From Flavobacteriales bacterium (GTDB lineage: Bacteria; Bacteroidota; Bacteroidia; Flavobacteriales; Flavobacteriaceae): DNA of 64,000 bases. Below are positions 8,342-17,071 of the stretch, piece by piece. The stretch's first letter is position 1, and every line of letters starts with the position of its first letter. The notes below the pieces were generated by a model. That model searched no databases and had not been told where the DNA came from. It saw only the letters and a list, made by a program, of their open reading frames with translations. A program made the translations under genes and the position numbers. The stretch lies in assembly GCA_004321735.1 (NCBI GenBank), contig SGZB01000001.1:1-64000 (forward strand). The letters are read 5' to 3'.

Positions 8342-10735
8342 ATGAATTTTAATCCAGTTTTTATTCCAATTGCCCTATCAATTTTAGGTCTTATTTACAT
8401 GTATGCTAAAGCTCAATGGGTAAAAAAACAAGACCCAGGAAATGAAAAAATGGTAGGGATTAGCTCTGCTATTAAAAATGGTGCATTAGCATTTTTAAAT
8501 GCTGAATACAAATTATTGTTCTTTTTTGTTATAGGCGCATCCCTTGCATTGTTTTTCATATCAACTCAAGTTGAAACAACAAGTTGGTTAATAATTCCAG
8601 CCTTCATAGTTGGTGCTGTATTTTCTGGTTTAGCTGGAAATATTGGAATGAGAATAGCAACTGATGCAAATTCTAGAACAACTCAAGCTGCCAGAACAAG
8701 TTTACCCAAGGCTCTCAATGTAGCTTTTGGTGGAGGAACTGTCATGGGACTTGGCGTTGCTGGCTTAGCTGTATTTGGATTGAGTATTTTCTTTTTATTT
8801 TTTGTCAATTACTTTATTACTGACGGAGGAAATTTTTACACGGAAATGACAGTTGTATTAGAGGCTTTAGCAGGTTTTTCACTTGGAGCTGAATCGATTG
8901 CTTTATTTGCAAGAGTTGGGGGAGGAATTTACACTAAAGCTGCTGATGTCGGAGCGGACTTAGTTGGTAAAGTTGAAGCTGGTATACCGGAAGATGATCC
9001 TAGAAACCCAGCAACTATAGCTGATAATGTTGGTGATAATGTTGGTGATGTTGCAGGAATGGGTGCTGATTTGTTTGGTAGCTACGTAGCTACAGTTCTA
9101 GCATCTATGGTTTTGGGTAATTACATAATTAAGGATATGTCTGATTATGGAGCAAGTCAATATTCCGATGCTTTTAGTGGAATGGGCCCGATACTATTGC
9201 CTTTATTCATAGCTGGTGTTGGTATCATAGCGTCTATAATTGGAACACTATTTATAAAAATTAAAAATAATGATGCTAAAGAAGCACAGGTTCAAGCATC
9301 ATTGAACAAAGGTAATTTGATATCAATTTTAATAACACTCGTAGCGTGTTGGTTTTTGATTGACTGGTTCCTTCCTGAAACAATTAATGGAATGAAGTTT
9401 TTTGGCGAAGGTACTAAAGACATACCAAGCCAAAATATATTTTATTCTACAATAGTTGGATTAGCTGTTGGATATTTGATTTCATATTTTACTGAGTATT
9501 ACACTGCTCTTGGAAAAAAACCAGTTTTAAACATTGTTAGAAACTCTTCAACTGGTGCTGCAACTAATATAATTGCCGGTCTTGCTACTGGAATGAAATC
9601 TACTTTTTCTTCTATTATACTATTTGCTTTAGCAATATGGGGATCATATGAGCTTGGAGGTTTTTATGGTGTTGCAATTGCAGCATCTGCAATGATGGCA
9701 ACTACAGCAATGCAATTAGCTATTGATGCTTTTGGACCTATTTCTGATAATGCTGGTGGAGTTGCCGAAATGAGTGAGTTACCTAAAGAAGTAAGAGAGA
9801 GAACAGATATTTTAGATTCTGTTGGAAATACAACTGCTGCAACTGGAAAAGGTTTCGCAATTGCATCTGCTGCATTGACAGCCCTAGCATTATTTGCCGC
9901 TTACGTTACTTTCACTGGAATTGATGGTATTAATATCTTTAAAGCAGATGTTTTAGCTGCTTTATTTATTGGTGGAATGATTCCTGTTATCTTTTCTGCT
10001 TTAGCTATGGAATCTGTTGGTAAAGCAGCAATGAAAATGGTTGAAGAAGTTAGAAGACAGTTTAGGGAAATCCCTGGAATTCTTGAAGGGAAAGCTAAGC
10101 CTGATTATGAAAAATGTGTTGAAATATCTACAAATGCAGCTCTAAAAGAAATGCTTTTGCCAGGATTAATAACCATAATAACACCTGTATTGATTGGATT
10201 CATAATTGGACCTGAAGCTCTTGGAAGCTACATGGCTGGTGTAGCTGTATCTGGAGTTTTGTGGGCTATCTTCCAGAACAACGCAGGAGGAGCTTGGGAC
10301 AATGCAAAAAAATCTTTTGAAGCTGGAGTAGAAATTAATGGTAAAATTGAAAAGAAAGGCTCTGATGCACATAAAGCTGCTGTTACTGGAGATACTGTCG
10401 GTGATCCGTTTAAAGATACTTCAGGACCTTCAATGAATATATTAATTAAACTCACATGTTTAGTTGGTCTTGTAATAGCTCCTATATTAGGTGGTCATGG
10501 AAATGAAGAGCACTCTATGCTTGATGAAAAAGTTGAGACTGAAGTTGTGTTAGAGGTTAATACTTTGGATGAGCAAAACAGTTATCTAACTTTAACTACA
10601 ACTGAAAAAGTTTTAGATCAAGTAACAGAAAAAATTGAAAAATGTTCAGGCTCTAAAGAAGAAATCTTATTAAAATTAGCTGAGATTGAATCTGAAAATG
10701 TTGATATTGACAAAATGATTGTAACAAAAAGTTAA
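8342..10735 (+). CDS. hppA: Membrane-bound ion-translocating pyrophosphatase (K+-dependent type)
   Basis: This integral-membrane enzyme hydrolyses pyrophosphate and pumps H+ and/or Na+. It is 797 residues long with about 15-16 membrane segments. The substrate site [20 protein letters not shown] starts near residue 195 and is followed by [19 protein letters not shown]. In the [10 protein letters not shown] motif (495-504) Ala499 and Gly502 sit where K+-independent enzymes have Lys and Thr, so K+ dependence is predicted. A hydrophilic tail of about 80 residues follows the last membrane helix (after PILGGHGNE) and is not part of the catalytic fold; its role is unknown. The stop codon abuts that of the convergent kinase gene with no gap. 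Confidence 0.97.
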   Translation: MNFNPVFIPIALSILGLIYMYAKAQWVKKQDPGNEKMVGISSAIKNGALAFLNAEYKLLFFFVIGASLALFFISTQVETTSWLIIPAFIVGAVFSGLAGNIGMRIATDANSRTTQAARTSLPKALNVAFGGGTVMGLGVAGLAVFGLSIFFLFFVNYFITDGGNFYTEMTVVLEALAGFSLGAESIALFARVGGGIYTKAADVGADLVGKVEAGIPEDDPRNPATIADNVGDNVGDVAGMGADLFGSYVATVLASMVLGNYIIKDMSDYGASQYSDAFSGMGPILLPLFIAGVGIIASIIGTLFIKIKNNDAKEAQVQASLNKGNLISILITLVACWFLIDWFLPETINGMKFFGEGTKDIPSQNIFYSTIVGLAVGYLISYFTEYYTALGKKPVLNIVRNSSTGAATNIIAGLATGMKSTFSSIILFALAIWGSYELGGFYGVAIAASAMMATTAMQLAIDAFGPISDNAGGVAEMSELPKEVRERTDILDSVGNTTAATGKGFAIASAALTALALFAAYVTFTGIDGINIFKADVLAALFIGGMIPVIFSALAMESVGKAAMKMVEEVRRQFREIPGILEGKAKPDYEKCVEISTNAALKEMLLPGLITIITPVLIGFIIGPEALGSYMAGVAVSGVLWAIFQNNAGGAWDNAKKSFEAGVEINGKIEKKGSDAHKAAVTGDTVGDPFKDTSGPSMNILIKLTCLVGLVIAPILGGHGNEEHSMLDEKVETEVVLEVNTLDEQNSYLTLTTTEKVLDQVTEKIEKCSGSKEEILLKLAEIESENVDIDKMIVTKS

Positions 10736-11344
10736 TTAGGATTTTAACTTTTCGTCAATAAGTTCTGTAATAACTGTGAAATCATCTTGATTTTTTACAA
10801 AATCAATGTCATCAACTTCTATAACAAGTAAATTGCTTTTATCGTAGCTCTGAATCCAAGCTTCATATCTTTCATTTAATCTGCTTAAGTATTCAATACT
10901 AATAGTATTTTCATAATCTCTTCCTCTTTTATGAATTTGATCTACGAGATTAGGAATTCCACTTCGAAGGTATATGAGTAGGTCAGGATCTTTCACAAAA
11001 GAATTAAGTGTATTGAAAATTGATTTATAATTTTCATAATCCCTATTGGTCATTAATCCCATTGCTTGAAGATTAGGAGCAAAAATGAAAGCGTCTTCGT
11101 ATATGGTTCTGTCTTGAATTGTATCATTTTCTTTTTTTGAGCATTCAAGCATTTGATTAAACCTACTATTTAAGAAATAAATTTGTAGGTTAAATGACCA
11201 TCTTTCCATTCTTTCATAAAAATCATCTAGATACGGATTTTTTAAGACATCCTCAAAATGCGGCTCCCAACCGTAATGTTTTGATAACATTTCAGTTAGA
11301 GTAGTTTTTCCAGCTCCAATATTTCCTGCAATTGCTACATGCAT
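10736..11344 (-). CDS. Deoxynucleoside kinase
   Basis: This cytoplasmic salvage enzyme phosphorylates deoxynucleosides. The 202-residue protein has the P-loop GNIGAGKTT (residues 7-15), the DRTIYEDAFIF segment equivalent to the family ERS/DRS motif, and the Arg-rich lid KRGRDYE. The length is normal for bacterial dNK/dGK/dAK enzymes. Substrate preference cannot be read from the sequence. It converges on hppA without any gap and is divergent from the GLPGLI gene. It complements the nucleoside transporter and thymidylate synthase elsewhere in the window. Confidence 0.93.
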   Translation of the reverse strand: MHVAIAGNIGAGKTTLTEMLSKHYGWEPHFEDVLKNPYLDDFYERMERWSFNLQIYFLNSRFNQMLECSKKENDTIQDRTIYEDAFIFAPNLQAMGLMTNRDYENYKSIFNTLNSFVKDPDLLIYLRSGIPNLVDQIHKRGRDYENTISIEYLSRLNERYEAWIQSYDKSNLLVIEVDDIDFVKNQDDFTVITELIDEKLKS

Positions 11345-11444
11345 GGTTTTTGATTATAACCTAAAATAATATTTAATTTGAACAATTTTTAAAAAAGATT
11401 AAACTTTTTTTATAATTAATTGTCTATAAACAAGAACACCCTAT

Positions 11445-12245
11445 ATGAGAACACTTTTATCACTTTTTATTTTTATTTCAAGCTTTTCATTTGCTCAAGA
11501 TTTTCAAGGCAAAGCTTACTACATGTCAAAAATTTCAATCGACAAATCATTCATGGATAATCCCAGATTTGCTAGCAGAAGAGGATACATGGAAAATATG
11601 ATCAAAAGAAATACTGAGAAAGATTATCTACTTGAATTTAATTCCACTGAATCATTTTACACAGAGAGAGAAAAATTAGATGTGGGAGAAAGTCAAGGGT
11701 ACAATTGGATGGCAGTTTATGTTGGTAATAATATTGGTAAACTTTATAAAAATTTACAAGATAAAGTAAGTATAAATGAAACTGAAATGATGGGTAAATT
11801 TTTTCTAGTAACAGATCCAATTGAAAATATGAGTTGGAAAATGACAGGTGAGTCAAAAAAAATAGGACAATACACCTGTTATAAAGCCACATATGAAAAA
11901 GAAGTTACTGAAAGGGTATTTAGTTTTGGATCACAGAATCAGAACCAAAATAATATGCAAACAAAAACTGTTGAAGTTTCAGCTTGGTTCACACCAGAAA
12001 TTCCGATTTCAAACGGTCCGGGGTTATATCAAGGTCTTCCAGGACTTATTCTAGAAGTTAATGATGGTAGAACGACTATATTGTGTACTAAACTAGTATT
12101 AAATCCAGACGAAAAATCTAAAATCAAACAACCTAAAAAAGGAAAAACAATATCAAACTCTGATTTTGTTGCCCTGCAAGATCAAAAAAGACAAGAAGCT
12201 CGTGAAATGTGGCAAAGAGGTAGAAGAGGAGGTTCTTGGAGGTAA
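11445..12245 (+). CDS. GLPGLI family exported protein
   Basis: The 266-residue protein has a clear signal peptide (MRTLLSLFIFISSFSFAQ) and the name-giving GLPGLI motif at residues 197-202, followed by LEVNDGRTTI. The C-terminus is Arg/Gly-rich. Proteins of this family in Bacteroidetes are exported and are often encoded next to an outer-membrane barrel, as here, but their function is unknown. The stop codon lies 8 bp before the next start, so the two genes are probably one transcription unit. Confidence 0.92.
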   Translation: MRTLLSLFIFISSFSFAQDFQGKAYYMSKISIDKSFMDNPRFASRRGYMENMIKRNTEKDYLLEFNSTESFYTEREKLDVGESQGYNWMAVYVGNNIGKLYKNLQDKVSINETEMMGKFFLVTDPIENMSWKMTGESKKIGQYTCYKATYEKEVTERVFSFGSQNQNQNNMQTKTVEVSAWFTPEIPISNGPGLYQGLPGLILEVNDGRTTILCTKLVLNPDEKSKIKQPKKGKTISNSDFVALQDQKRQEAREMWQRGRRGGSWR

Positions 12246-12253
12246 ACACACAC

Positions 12254-15025
12254 ATGAAAAATTTTTTATTACTACTATTTATCTTACCAACAGTATTATT
12301 TGCTCAGTCGAGCTTAAGTGGTAAAATAACTGATATTGACGGATATCCAATAATGGGAGCTAATGTCATAGCTGTGAACTCTGAAACACAAGTATTAGAC
12401 GGTTTTGGTATTTCAAATGAAAATGGTTTTTACTCAATAAATTTGAAGAATGGAACTGAATTTAATATTAAAGTTACTTTTATTGGATTCAGCCCTAATG
12501 AGTTTAATATTACCCTAACTGAAGATACAAGTAAAAATTTTGTTTTAGAAGAACAAGCTGAGGCCCTTGATGAAGTAGAACTTGTGTATGAGATGCCAGT
12601 TCAAATTAAAGGTGACACTATAGTCTACAGTGCGGATGCTTTTAACACCGGCACTGAAAAAAAATTAGCTGACGTTTTAAAAAATATGCCAGGGATAGAA
12701 GTAAATGATGATGGTGAAATTGAAGTTGAAGGACAAGTTGTTAGAAAAATACAAATTGAGGGTAAAGACTTTTTTGATGGAGACACCAAGCTTGCCTCAC
12801 AAAACTTACCTGCAAAAGCTGTAGGTAAAGTAGAGGTTCTTAGAAACTTTACAGAAAACAATCAATTAAGAAATGTTACTAATAACGAAGATAATTTTGC
12901 ATTGAATATTAGATTAAAAGATGGTCAAGATAAATTTTGGTTTGGTGAAATACAAGCTGGAACGGGACCTGATGACATTCATTTGATAGCTCCAAAAATC
13001 TTTTACTACTCAAAGAATTTTAATATGTCGGTCCTTGCCAATTCTAATGATGTTGGACAACCCCCACTTTCAAGGAGAGATTTCTACAGATTTGGTGGAG
13101 GTTTTAGAAATTTAAACTCAGGAACAGGAACTTCGATTAACATATCCTCAGATTTTGGTGGAATTGGAAATTTACAAAATAATAGAGCTAAGAAAATTGA
13201 ATCGGAACTCTTAGCTACAAACTTTACTGTATCTAATGATAAAGGTCTCAACATAAGTGGTTTTAGTATATTCTCATCTAACATTAATGAGTTAGAAGAA
13301 TTAATCACTAGGACCTATTTTAACAATGGTATTATTGAAAATACTGGAAATAATGTTTTACAAAAAAATGATCTTGAGCTTTACAAGTTTTCAGTTGAAT
13401 ATGAACCGTCGGATGTGCTGCAGATGGAATACAATATCCTTCTTAATCAAAGCGATCAAAATGAAGTAACTGATTTAACTTCAATTTACGGTAGACAGGG
13501 TAACAGAGTGAACGAAAATTTAAAAATTACTAATATTCAAACACCATATTCACTGAATCAGGAATTCAAATTATATTACACAGCAGGAGAGAAAAATATA
13601 TTTTCAATTGAGGCTCAACACCTTGATCAAGAAGAGGATCCAATAGGGAATGTAATCCGTGAATTTAATCCATTTTTAAATTTGTTTAACTTCAACACTG
13701 ATCAAAATGGTTATAATATCTCTCAAAACAGAAATGTTAATACGCAAAAATTAGAAGCAAAATTTGATTACTATTATTTAATTAATGATCAATCAAATAT
13801 CAACTTTACTTTTGGAGTCACCGATGTAAAGCAAAAATATGCGTCTAATTTCTTTCAAACCCTTGATAATGGTAGTTATCTAAATTTTACAGATCCATCA
13901 TATGTTAATGATGTTGATTTTGATTTTAATGACACGTATATATCTCTTAAATATAGATTAAAGACTGGAATCTTTACCATTGACCCAGGTCTAACTTTCC
14001 ATTCCTATAAATCAAGTAATAATCAGTATAGTGATTATTTTGAAACCAAAACATCTGATATTAGACCTGACTTCAGAGTCAATATTCAGTTTAAACAAAG
14101 TGAGAGCTTAAGACTTACATACAGAGAAACAACTCAGTTCACTGATGTCAACAACCTATCCAGAGCATATGTTTTTAATAATTATAACAGTATTTTTCAG
14201 GGAGAACCAGAGCTTGAAGCAGGTAGAGTTATAAATTATAATTTAAACTACAGAAGTATTAACCAATTTACTTTCACTAATGTTTATGCTGGTGCTAACT
14301 ATTCTAAAAGATCAAACTCTATTCAGTCAAGAACCAATCTTGTTGGAATTAATTCTGTAAGAAAGCCTACTAATTCTACTTTTCCAGTAGAATCTTACTC
14401 AGTAAATGCGAGAATTGATAAAAGAACAAAAAATCTCAGAGCAAACTTAGGTTTTAGACTCAACTTTAGTGAGTTTAGTAATATTATTAATGACAGGATT
14501 ACTAACTCTGAAAGTTTTGGTCAGAATTATAATGTTAGTTTAGCAACTAATTTTAGAGATAAACCTAACATTGAAGTTGGTTACAAGTATAACGTTAATA
14601 AATACACCAATAACGATATTGAAAATATTTTCTATCAAGAATCACCTTATGTTGAAGTTGATGCTTATTTTGGAAAAGGCTTTGTATTTCGCACAGAGTA
14701 CAGCTACAACTATTACAAGAACCAAGATCAAACTTTAAATAACTTTAGGTTTTGGGATGCAGATCTTTCATATGAAAAAGAGGGCTCTAAATGGGAGTAT
14801 AGTGTTGGGGTAACAAATATGTTAAATGATCAATCGATTAATAGAGATTCTGCAAATCAGTTATCATCTCAAACAAGGATGTATATGATTCAACCTAGAT
14901 ATGTTTTATTTAAATTAAAATATGATCTTACAGCATTTGGAGGAGGTTCTAAAAAAGATGATTCATCTAAAGATAAATCAACATCAAGACCCAGAGGAAA
15001 TGCTGGCGGAGGAAAATTAAAATAG
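12254..15025 (+). CDS. Outer-membrane beta-barrel protein, TonB-receptor-like, with carboxypeptidase-regulatory-like N-terminal domain
   Basis: The chosen ATG at 12254 gives 923 residues and an ideal signal peptide (MKNFLLLLFILPTVLFAQ); an in-frame upstream codon at 12236 would add six residues inside the preceding gene. Residues about 20-105 are a carboxypeptidase-regulatory-like beta-sandwich (SGKITDIDGYPIMGANV, ending KNFVLEE). Residues about 115-215 resemble a plug domain (LADVLKNMPGIEVNDDGEIEV). The rest is rich in alternating aromatic residues, as in a large barrel. The end is Gly/Ser/Lys-rich. It probably works with the GLPGLI partner in the outer membrane; the transported substrate is unknown. 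Confidence 0.9.
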   Translation: MKNFLLLLFILPTVLFAQSSLSGKITDIDGYPIMGANVIAVNSETQVLDGFGISNENGFYSINLKNGTEFNIKVTFIGFSPNEFNITLTEDTSKNFVLEEQAEALDEVELVYEMPVQIKGDTIVYSADAFNTGTEKKLADVLKNMPGIEVNDDGEIEVEGQVVRKIQIEGKDFFDGDTKLASQNLPAKAVGKVEVLRNFTENNQLRNVTNNEDNFALNIRLKDGQDKFWFGEIQAGTGPDDIHLIAPKIFYYSKNFNMSVLANSNDVGQPPLSRRDFYRFGGGFRNLNSGTGTSINISSDFGGIGNLQNNRAKKIESELLATNFTVSNDKGLNISGFSIFSSNINELEELITRTYFNNGIIENTGNNVLQKNDLELYKFSVEYEPSDVLQMEYNILLNQSDQNEVTDLTSIYGRQGNRVNENLKITNIQTPYSLNQEFKLYYTAGEKNIFSIEAQHLDQEEDPIGNVIREFNPFLNLFNFNTDQNGYNISQNRNVNTQKLEAKFDYYYLINDQSNINFTFGVTDVKQKYASNFFQTLDNGSYLNFTDPSYVNDVDFDFNDTYISLKYRLKTGIFTIDPGLTFHSYKSSNNQYSDYFETKTSDIRPDFRVNIQFKQSESLRLTYRETTQFTDVNNLSRAYVFNNYNSIFQGEPELEAGRVINYNLNYRSINQFTFTNVYAGANYSKRSNSIQSRTNLVGINSVRKPTNSTFPVESYSVNARIDKRTKNLRANLGFRLNFSEFSNIINDRITNSESFGQNYNVSLATNFRDKPNIEVGYKYNVNKYTNNDIENIFYQESPYVEVDAYFGKGFVFRTEYSYNYYKNQDQTLNNFRFWDADLSYEKEGSKWEYSVGVTNMLNDQSINRDSANQLSSQTRMYMIQPRYVLFKLKYDLTAFGGGSKKDDSSKDKSTSRPRGNAGGGKLK

Positions 15026-15037
15026 GAATTAGTAATT

Positions 15038-16066
15038 TTGAGTGTGTTTAAAAAACCACTTGCTTTAATTTTTTTAAGTTTATTTTTTAATTCACTCAAT
15101 TCTCAGTCTGGTTTAGAATCAATTCTAATTGCAGCTGAGCAAGATTCAAAAAAGATTTTTCAAGGTTATTTACAGCCAGCACTTAAGAGTTCTATATATT
15201 TAATGAATTCTGGGTGGTATACAACTGCAAAAGTTCATAAGAAATTAGGATTTGATTTGACTATTTCTCTTAACTCTGCGATTATTCCAAGTTCAGTTGA
15301 AACATTTGATATATCCAACCTAGAAATGATTACATCTGATTCTTCATCAATTTCAACTATTTTTGGAAATAATGAATCACATGAGTTGTATGTTGATATT
15401 CCTTCAGATGGATTGAGACCTGAGATTTCAACTTCATTTTTTTCCCCTAAAGGAATAAAAGAAAAGTTACCATTGGGAATGGTTTCCTCACCAGTAATTC
15501 AAGCGAGTGTTGGATTACCTCTTAAGTCAGAGATAACTTTAAGATACTTACCTGAGTATAGTAGGAATAATATTTACTTTTCAAATTATGGTATTGGATT
15601 TAAACATGATTTATTACAATATCTTAGTTTTTTAAAACGCATACCTACTTTAAATGTTTCTGCATTTGCTGCTTATTCAAAAATGAATATAGATTATGAT
15701 ATTCAATCCTCTGGTACTTTTTCAGGTACTAATCAAATGGCAAACTTCAATATTTCAAATTATAAACTTCAAATATTAAGTTCTATAAATCTTTCAATTT
15801 TTGAAATATATTCTGGAATAGGAGTTAATGGAGGTGATTCAAGTTTTAAAATTATTGGAGATTATGAAATTGAATATAATCTTAGGGACTCTGATATTCC
15901 ATATGTAGTGAATTTGAATGATCCAATTGATATAAATTACTCGATTCATGAATTTTCAAAAAACATTGGAATTAAATTTAAATTTCTGTTTCTTCATGCT
16001 TTTGTGGATTATACTTTTCAGGAATTTGATGTTGTAACAGCAGGTGTCTCACTTAACTTTAGGTAG
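15038..16066 (+). CDS. DUF6588-like outer-membrane protein
   Basis: The 342-residue protein starts at TTG (15038), with GTG two codons later as an alternative. It has a signal peptide ending near FNSLNSQ and the family-like opening SILIAAEQDSKKIFQGYLQPALKSSIYLMNSGWYTTAKVHKKLGFD. The alternating strands and the terminal aromatic-poor VSLNFR end are consistent with an outer-membrane barrel. The function is unknown. It follows the barrel gene by 12 bp and may share its transcript. Confidence 0.75.
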   Translation: MSVFKKPLALIFLSLFFNSLNSQSGLESILIAAEQDSKKIFQGYLQPALKSSIYLMNSGWYTTAKVHKKLGFDLTISLNSAIIPSSVETFDISNLEMITSDSSSISTIFGNNESHELYVDIPSDGLRPEISTSFFSPKGIKEKLPLGMVSSPVIQASVGLPLKSEITLRYLPEYSRNNIYFSNYGIGFKHDLLQYLSFLKRIPTLNVSAFAAYSKMNIDYDIQSSGTFSGTNQMANFNISNYKLQILSSINLSIFEIYSGIGVNGGDSSFKIIGDYEIEYNLRDSDIPYVVNLNDPIDINYSIHEFSKNIGIKFKFLFLHAFVDYTFQEFDVVTAGVSLNFR

Positions 16067-16094
16067 TGAAAACTGGGTTAATACATAGTTAATT

Positions 16095-16124
16095 TTGTTT
16101 TTTAAATTAAGTGATGTATTTTTG
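16095..16124 (+). promoter_or_regulatory. Promoter of the aromatic operon attenuator
   Basis: TTG at 16095-16097, exactly 19 bases, then TATTTTTG at 16117-16124 matches the complete Bacteroidetes consensus TTG-N19-TAnnTTTG. It places the transcription start within a few bases of the leader-peptide ATG at 16129, so the leader mRNA may be practically leaderless. Confidence 0.8.
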
Positions 16125-16128
16125 TTCT

Positions 16129-16200
16129 ATGATTAACAGATACAGCAATAATTTTTATTTCTTCTTTTACTATTTATATAAAAGCAGGATTTTTTGTTAG
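16129..16200 (+). CDS. Leader peptide of a Phe/Tyr attenuator (pheL-like)
   Basis: This is a 23-codon open frame, ATG to TAG, too short for usual gene calling. Five of its residues are Phe and five are Tyr, with the dense block NFYFFFYYLY at residues 8-17 (codons 16150-16179). It lies between an excellent promoter and a terminator in front of pheA-aminotransferase-tyrA. This is the classical arrangement of an attenuator leader peptide whose translation senses charged Phe-tRNA and Tyr-tRNA. The codons overlap the antiterminator segment near the stop codon, as the model needs. The call rests on sequence logic alone. Confidence 0.85.
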   Translation: MINRYSNNFYFFFYYLYKSRIFC

Positions 16201-16231
16201 TATCAATAAATATAATTTACAAAAAGTCCTG
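16185..16231 (+). promoter_or_regulatory. Antiterminator of the Phe/Tyr attenuator
   Basis: Bases 16185-16197 (CAGGATTTTTTGT) can pair over 13 consecutive positions with 16219-16231 (ACAAAAAGTCCTG); the only non-Watson-Crick pair is one U-G. This pairing consumes the left arm of the terminator hairpin, so the two structures exclude each other. A ribosome halted on the Phe/Tyr block leaves 16185-16197 free. A ribosome at the leader stop codon covers it and allows termination. Confidence 0.8.
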
Positions 16232-16251
16232 ATTTTCAGGACTTTTTTTTT
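16221..16251 (+). terminator. Intrinsic terminator (attenuator) upstream of pheA
   Basis: The core stem GTCCTGA / TCAGGAC (16226-16232 with 16236-16242) has a TTT loop. It is extended by five A-T pairs and followed by nine T residues ending five bases before the pheA ATG. The position directly in front of the first structural gene, not after a gene, marks it as a regulatory terminator. Confidence 0.9.
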
Positions 16252-16255
16252 GATT

Positions 16256-17071
16256 ATGAAAATAGCTATTCAAGGAATATTAGGGTCATATCATGATGAA
16301 GTAGCAAAGTTGCGTTTTGGTGATGATTCAAATATTATAGAATGTTCATCTTTTGACGCTCTGGTTGATTCAGTAAAAAATGAAGTTGCTGATATTGGAA
16401 TCATGGCTATTGAAAATTCCATTGCTGGGTCAATAATTCCTAATTATTCACTAATTGATAATTATGATTTGTCGATTATTGGAGAGTATTATATAAGTAT
16501 TAATCATCAGTTAATGGCATTGCCAGGAATTGATTTTAGTTCTATCGAAACAATTTCTTCACATCCAATGGCTTTATTACAATGTAAAGATTTCTTAAAA
16601 ACAACAGATAAAACTATAATTGAGAGCAAAGATACTGCAGAAGTTGCAAGAATGATTTCTGATGAAAAAATATCTACGACAGCGGCAATTGCAAGCCCGA
16701 AGGCAGCTGAAATTTATGGATTAGATATTTTGATGAATAATATTCAAACCATTAGTAATAATGAAACTAGATTTGTTTTTATTTCTAATAATGACAATAA
16801 AGATTTTCAGGATCTCAATAAAGCTTCATTAAAAATTATTTTAAGTCATGAAAGTGGAAGTTTAGCTAAAATTTTGAACATCTTTAATGACTACAATATC
16901 AATCTCACAAAAGTTCAATCAATTCCTGTCATTAAAACCCCATGGAAATATTCTTTTTTTATTGATCTTACTTTTAATAAAAGTGATGCTTTTATTAAAG
17001 CAATTGAGCTTGTAAAAAGAAATTCTGAATTTTTAAAAATTTTTGGTATTTATAAGAGTTTTAAAAAATGA
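16256..17071 (+). CDS. pheA: Prephenate dehydratase
   Basis: This enzyme converts prephenate to phenylpyruvate for Phe synthesis. The ATG at 16256 gives 271 residues; the upstream TTG at 16250 lies in the terminator T-run and is unlikely. The N-terminal dehydratase domain (IAIQGILGSYHDEVA, IENSIAGSI, SHPMALLQCKDFL, NNETRFVFIS) is followed by a C-terminal ACT domain (about 190-265) that normally binds Phe for feedback control. There is no fused chorismate mutase; that activity is on the DAHP synthase three genes downstream. It overlaps the aminotransferase gene by 4 bp (ATGA). Confidence 0.96.
   Translation: MKIAIQGILGSYHDEVAKLRFGDDSNIIECSSFDALVDSVKNEVADIGIMAIENSIAGSIIPNYSLIDNYDLSIIGEYYISINHQLMALPGIDFSSIETISSHPMALLQCKDFLKTTDKTIIESKDTAEVARMISDEKISTTAAIASPKAAEIYGLDILMNNIQTISNNETRFVFISNNDNKDFQDLNKASLKIILSHESGSLAKILNIFNDYNINLTKVQSIPVIKTPWKYSFFIDLTFNKSDAFIKAIELVKRNSEFLKIFGIYKSFKK

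Noticed and set aside
7281-11403. An identical 15-base AT-rich string (TTAAAAAAGATTAAA) at 7281-7295 and 11389-11403, both upstream of plus-strand genes.
   Set aside because: In a sequence this AT-rich many such 15-base coincidences are expected. The second copy has no -7 element at a matching distance, so I do not claim a shared site.
12236-12253. An upstream in-frame start that would extend the outer-membrane barrel protein by six residues.
   Set aside because: The ATG at 12254 gives an immediate, ideal signal peptide; the extension lies in the previous gene.
16067-16128. Possible terminator for the DUF6588-like gene before the attenuator promoter.
   Set aside because: No stable hairpin with a T-run was found in this stretch; it contains only the promoter elements.
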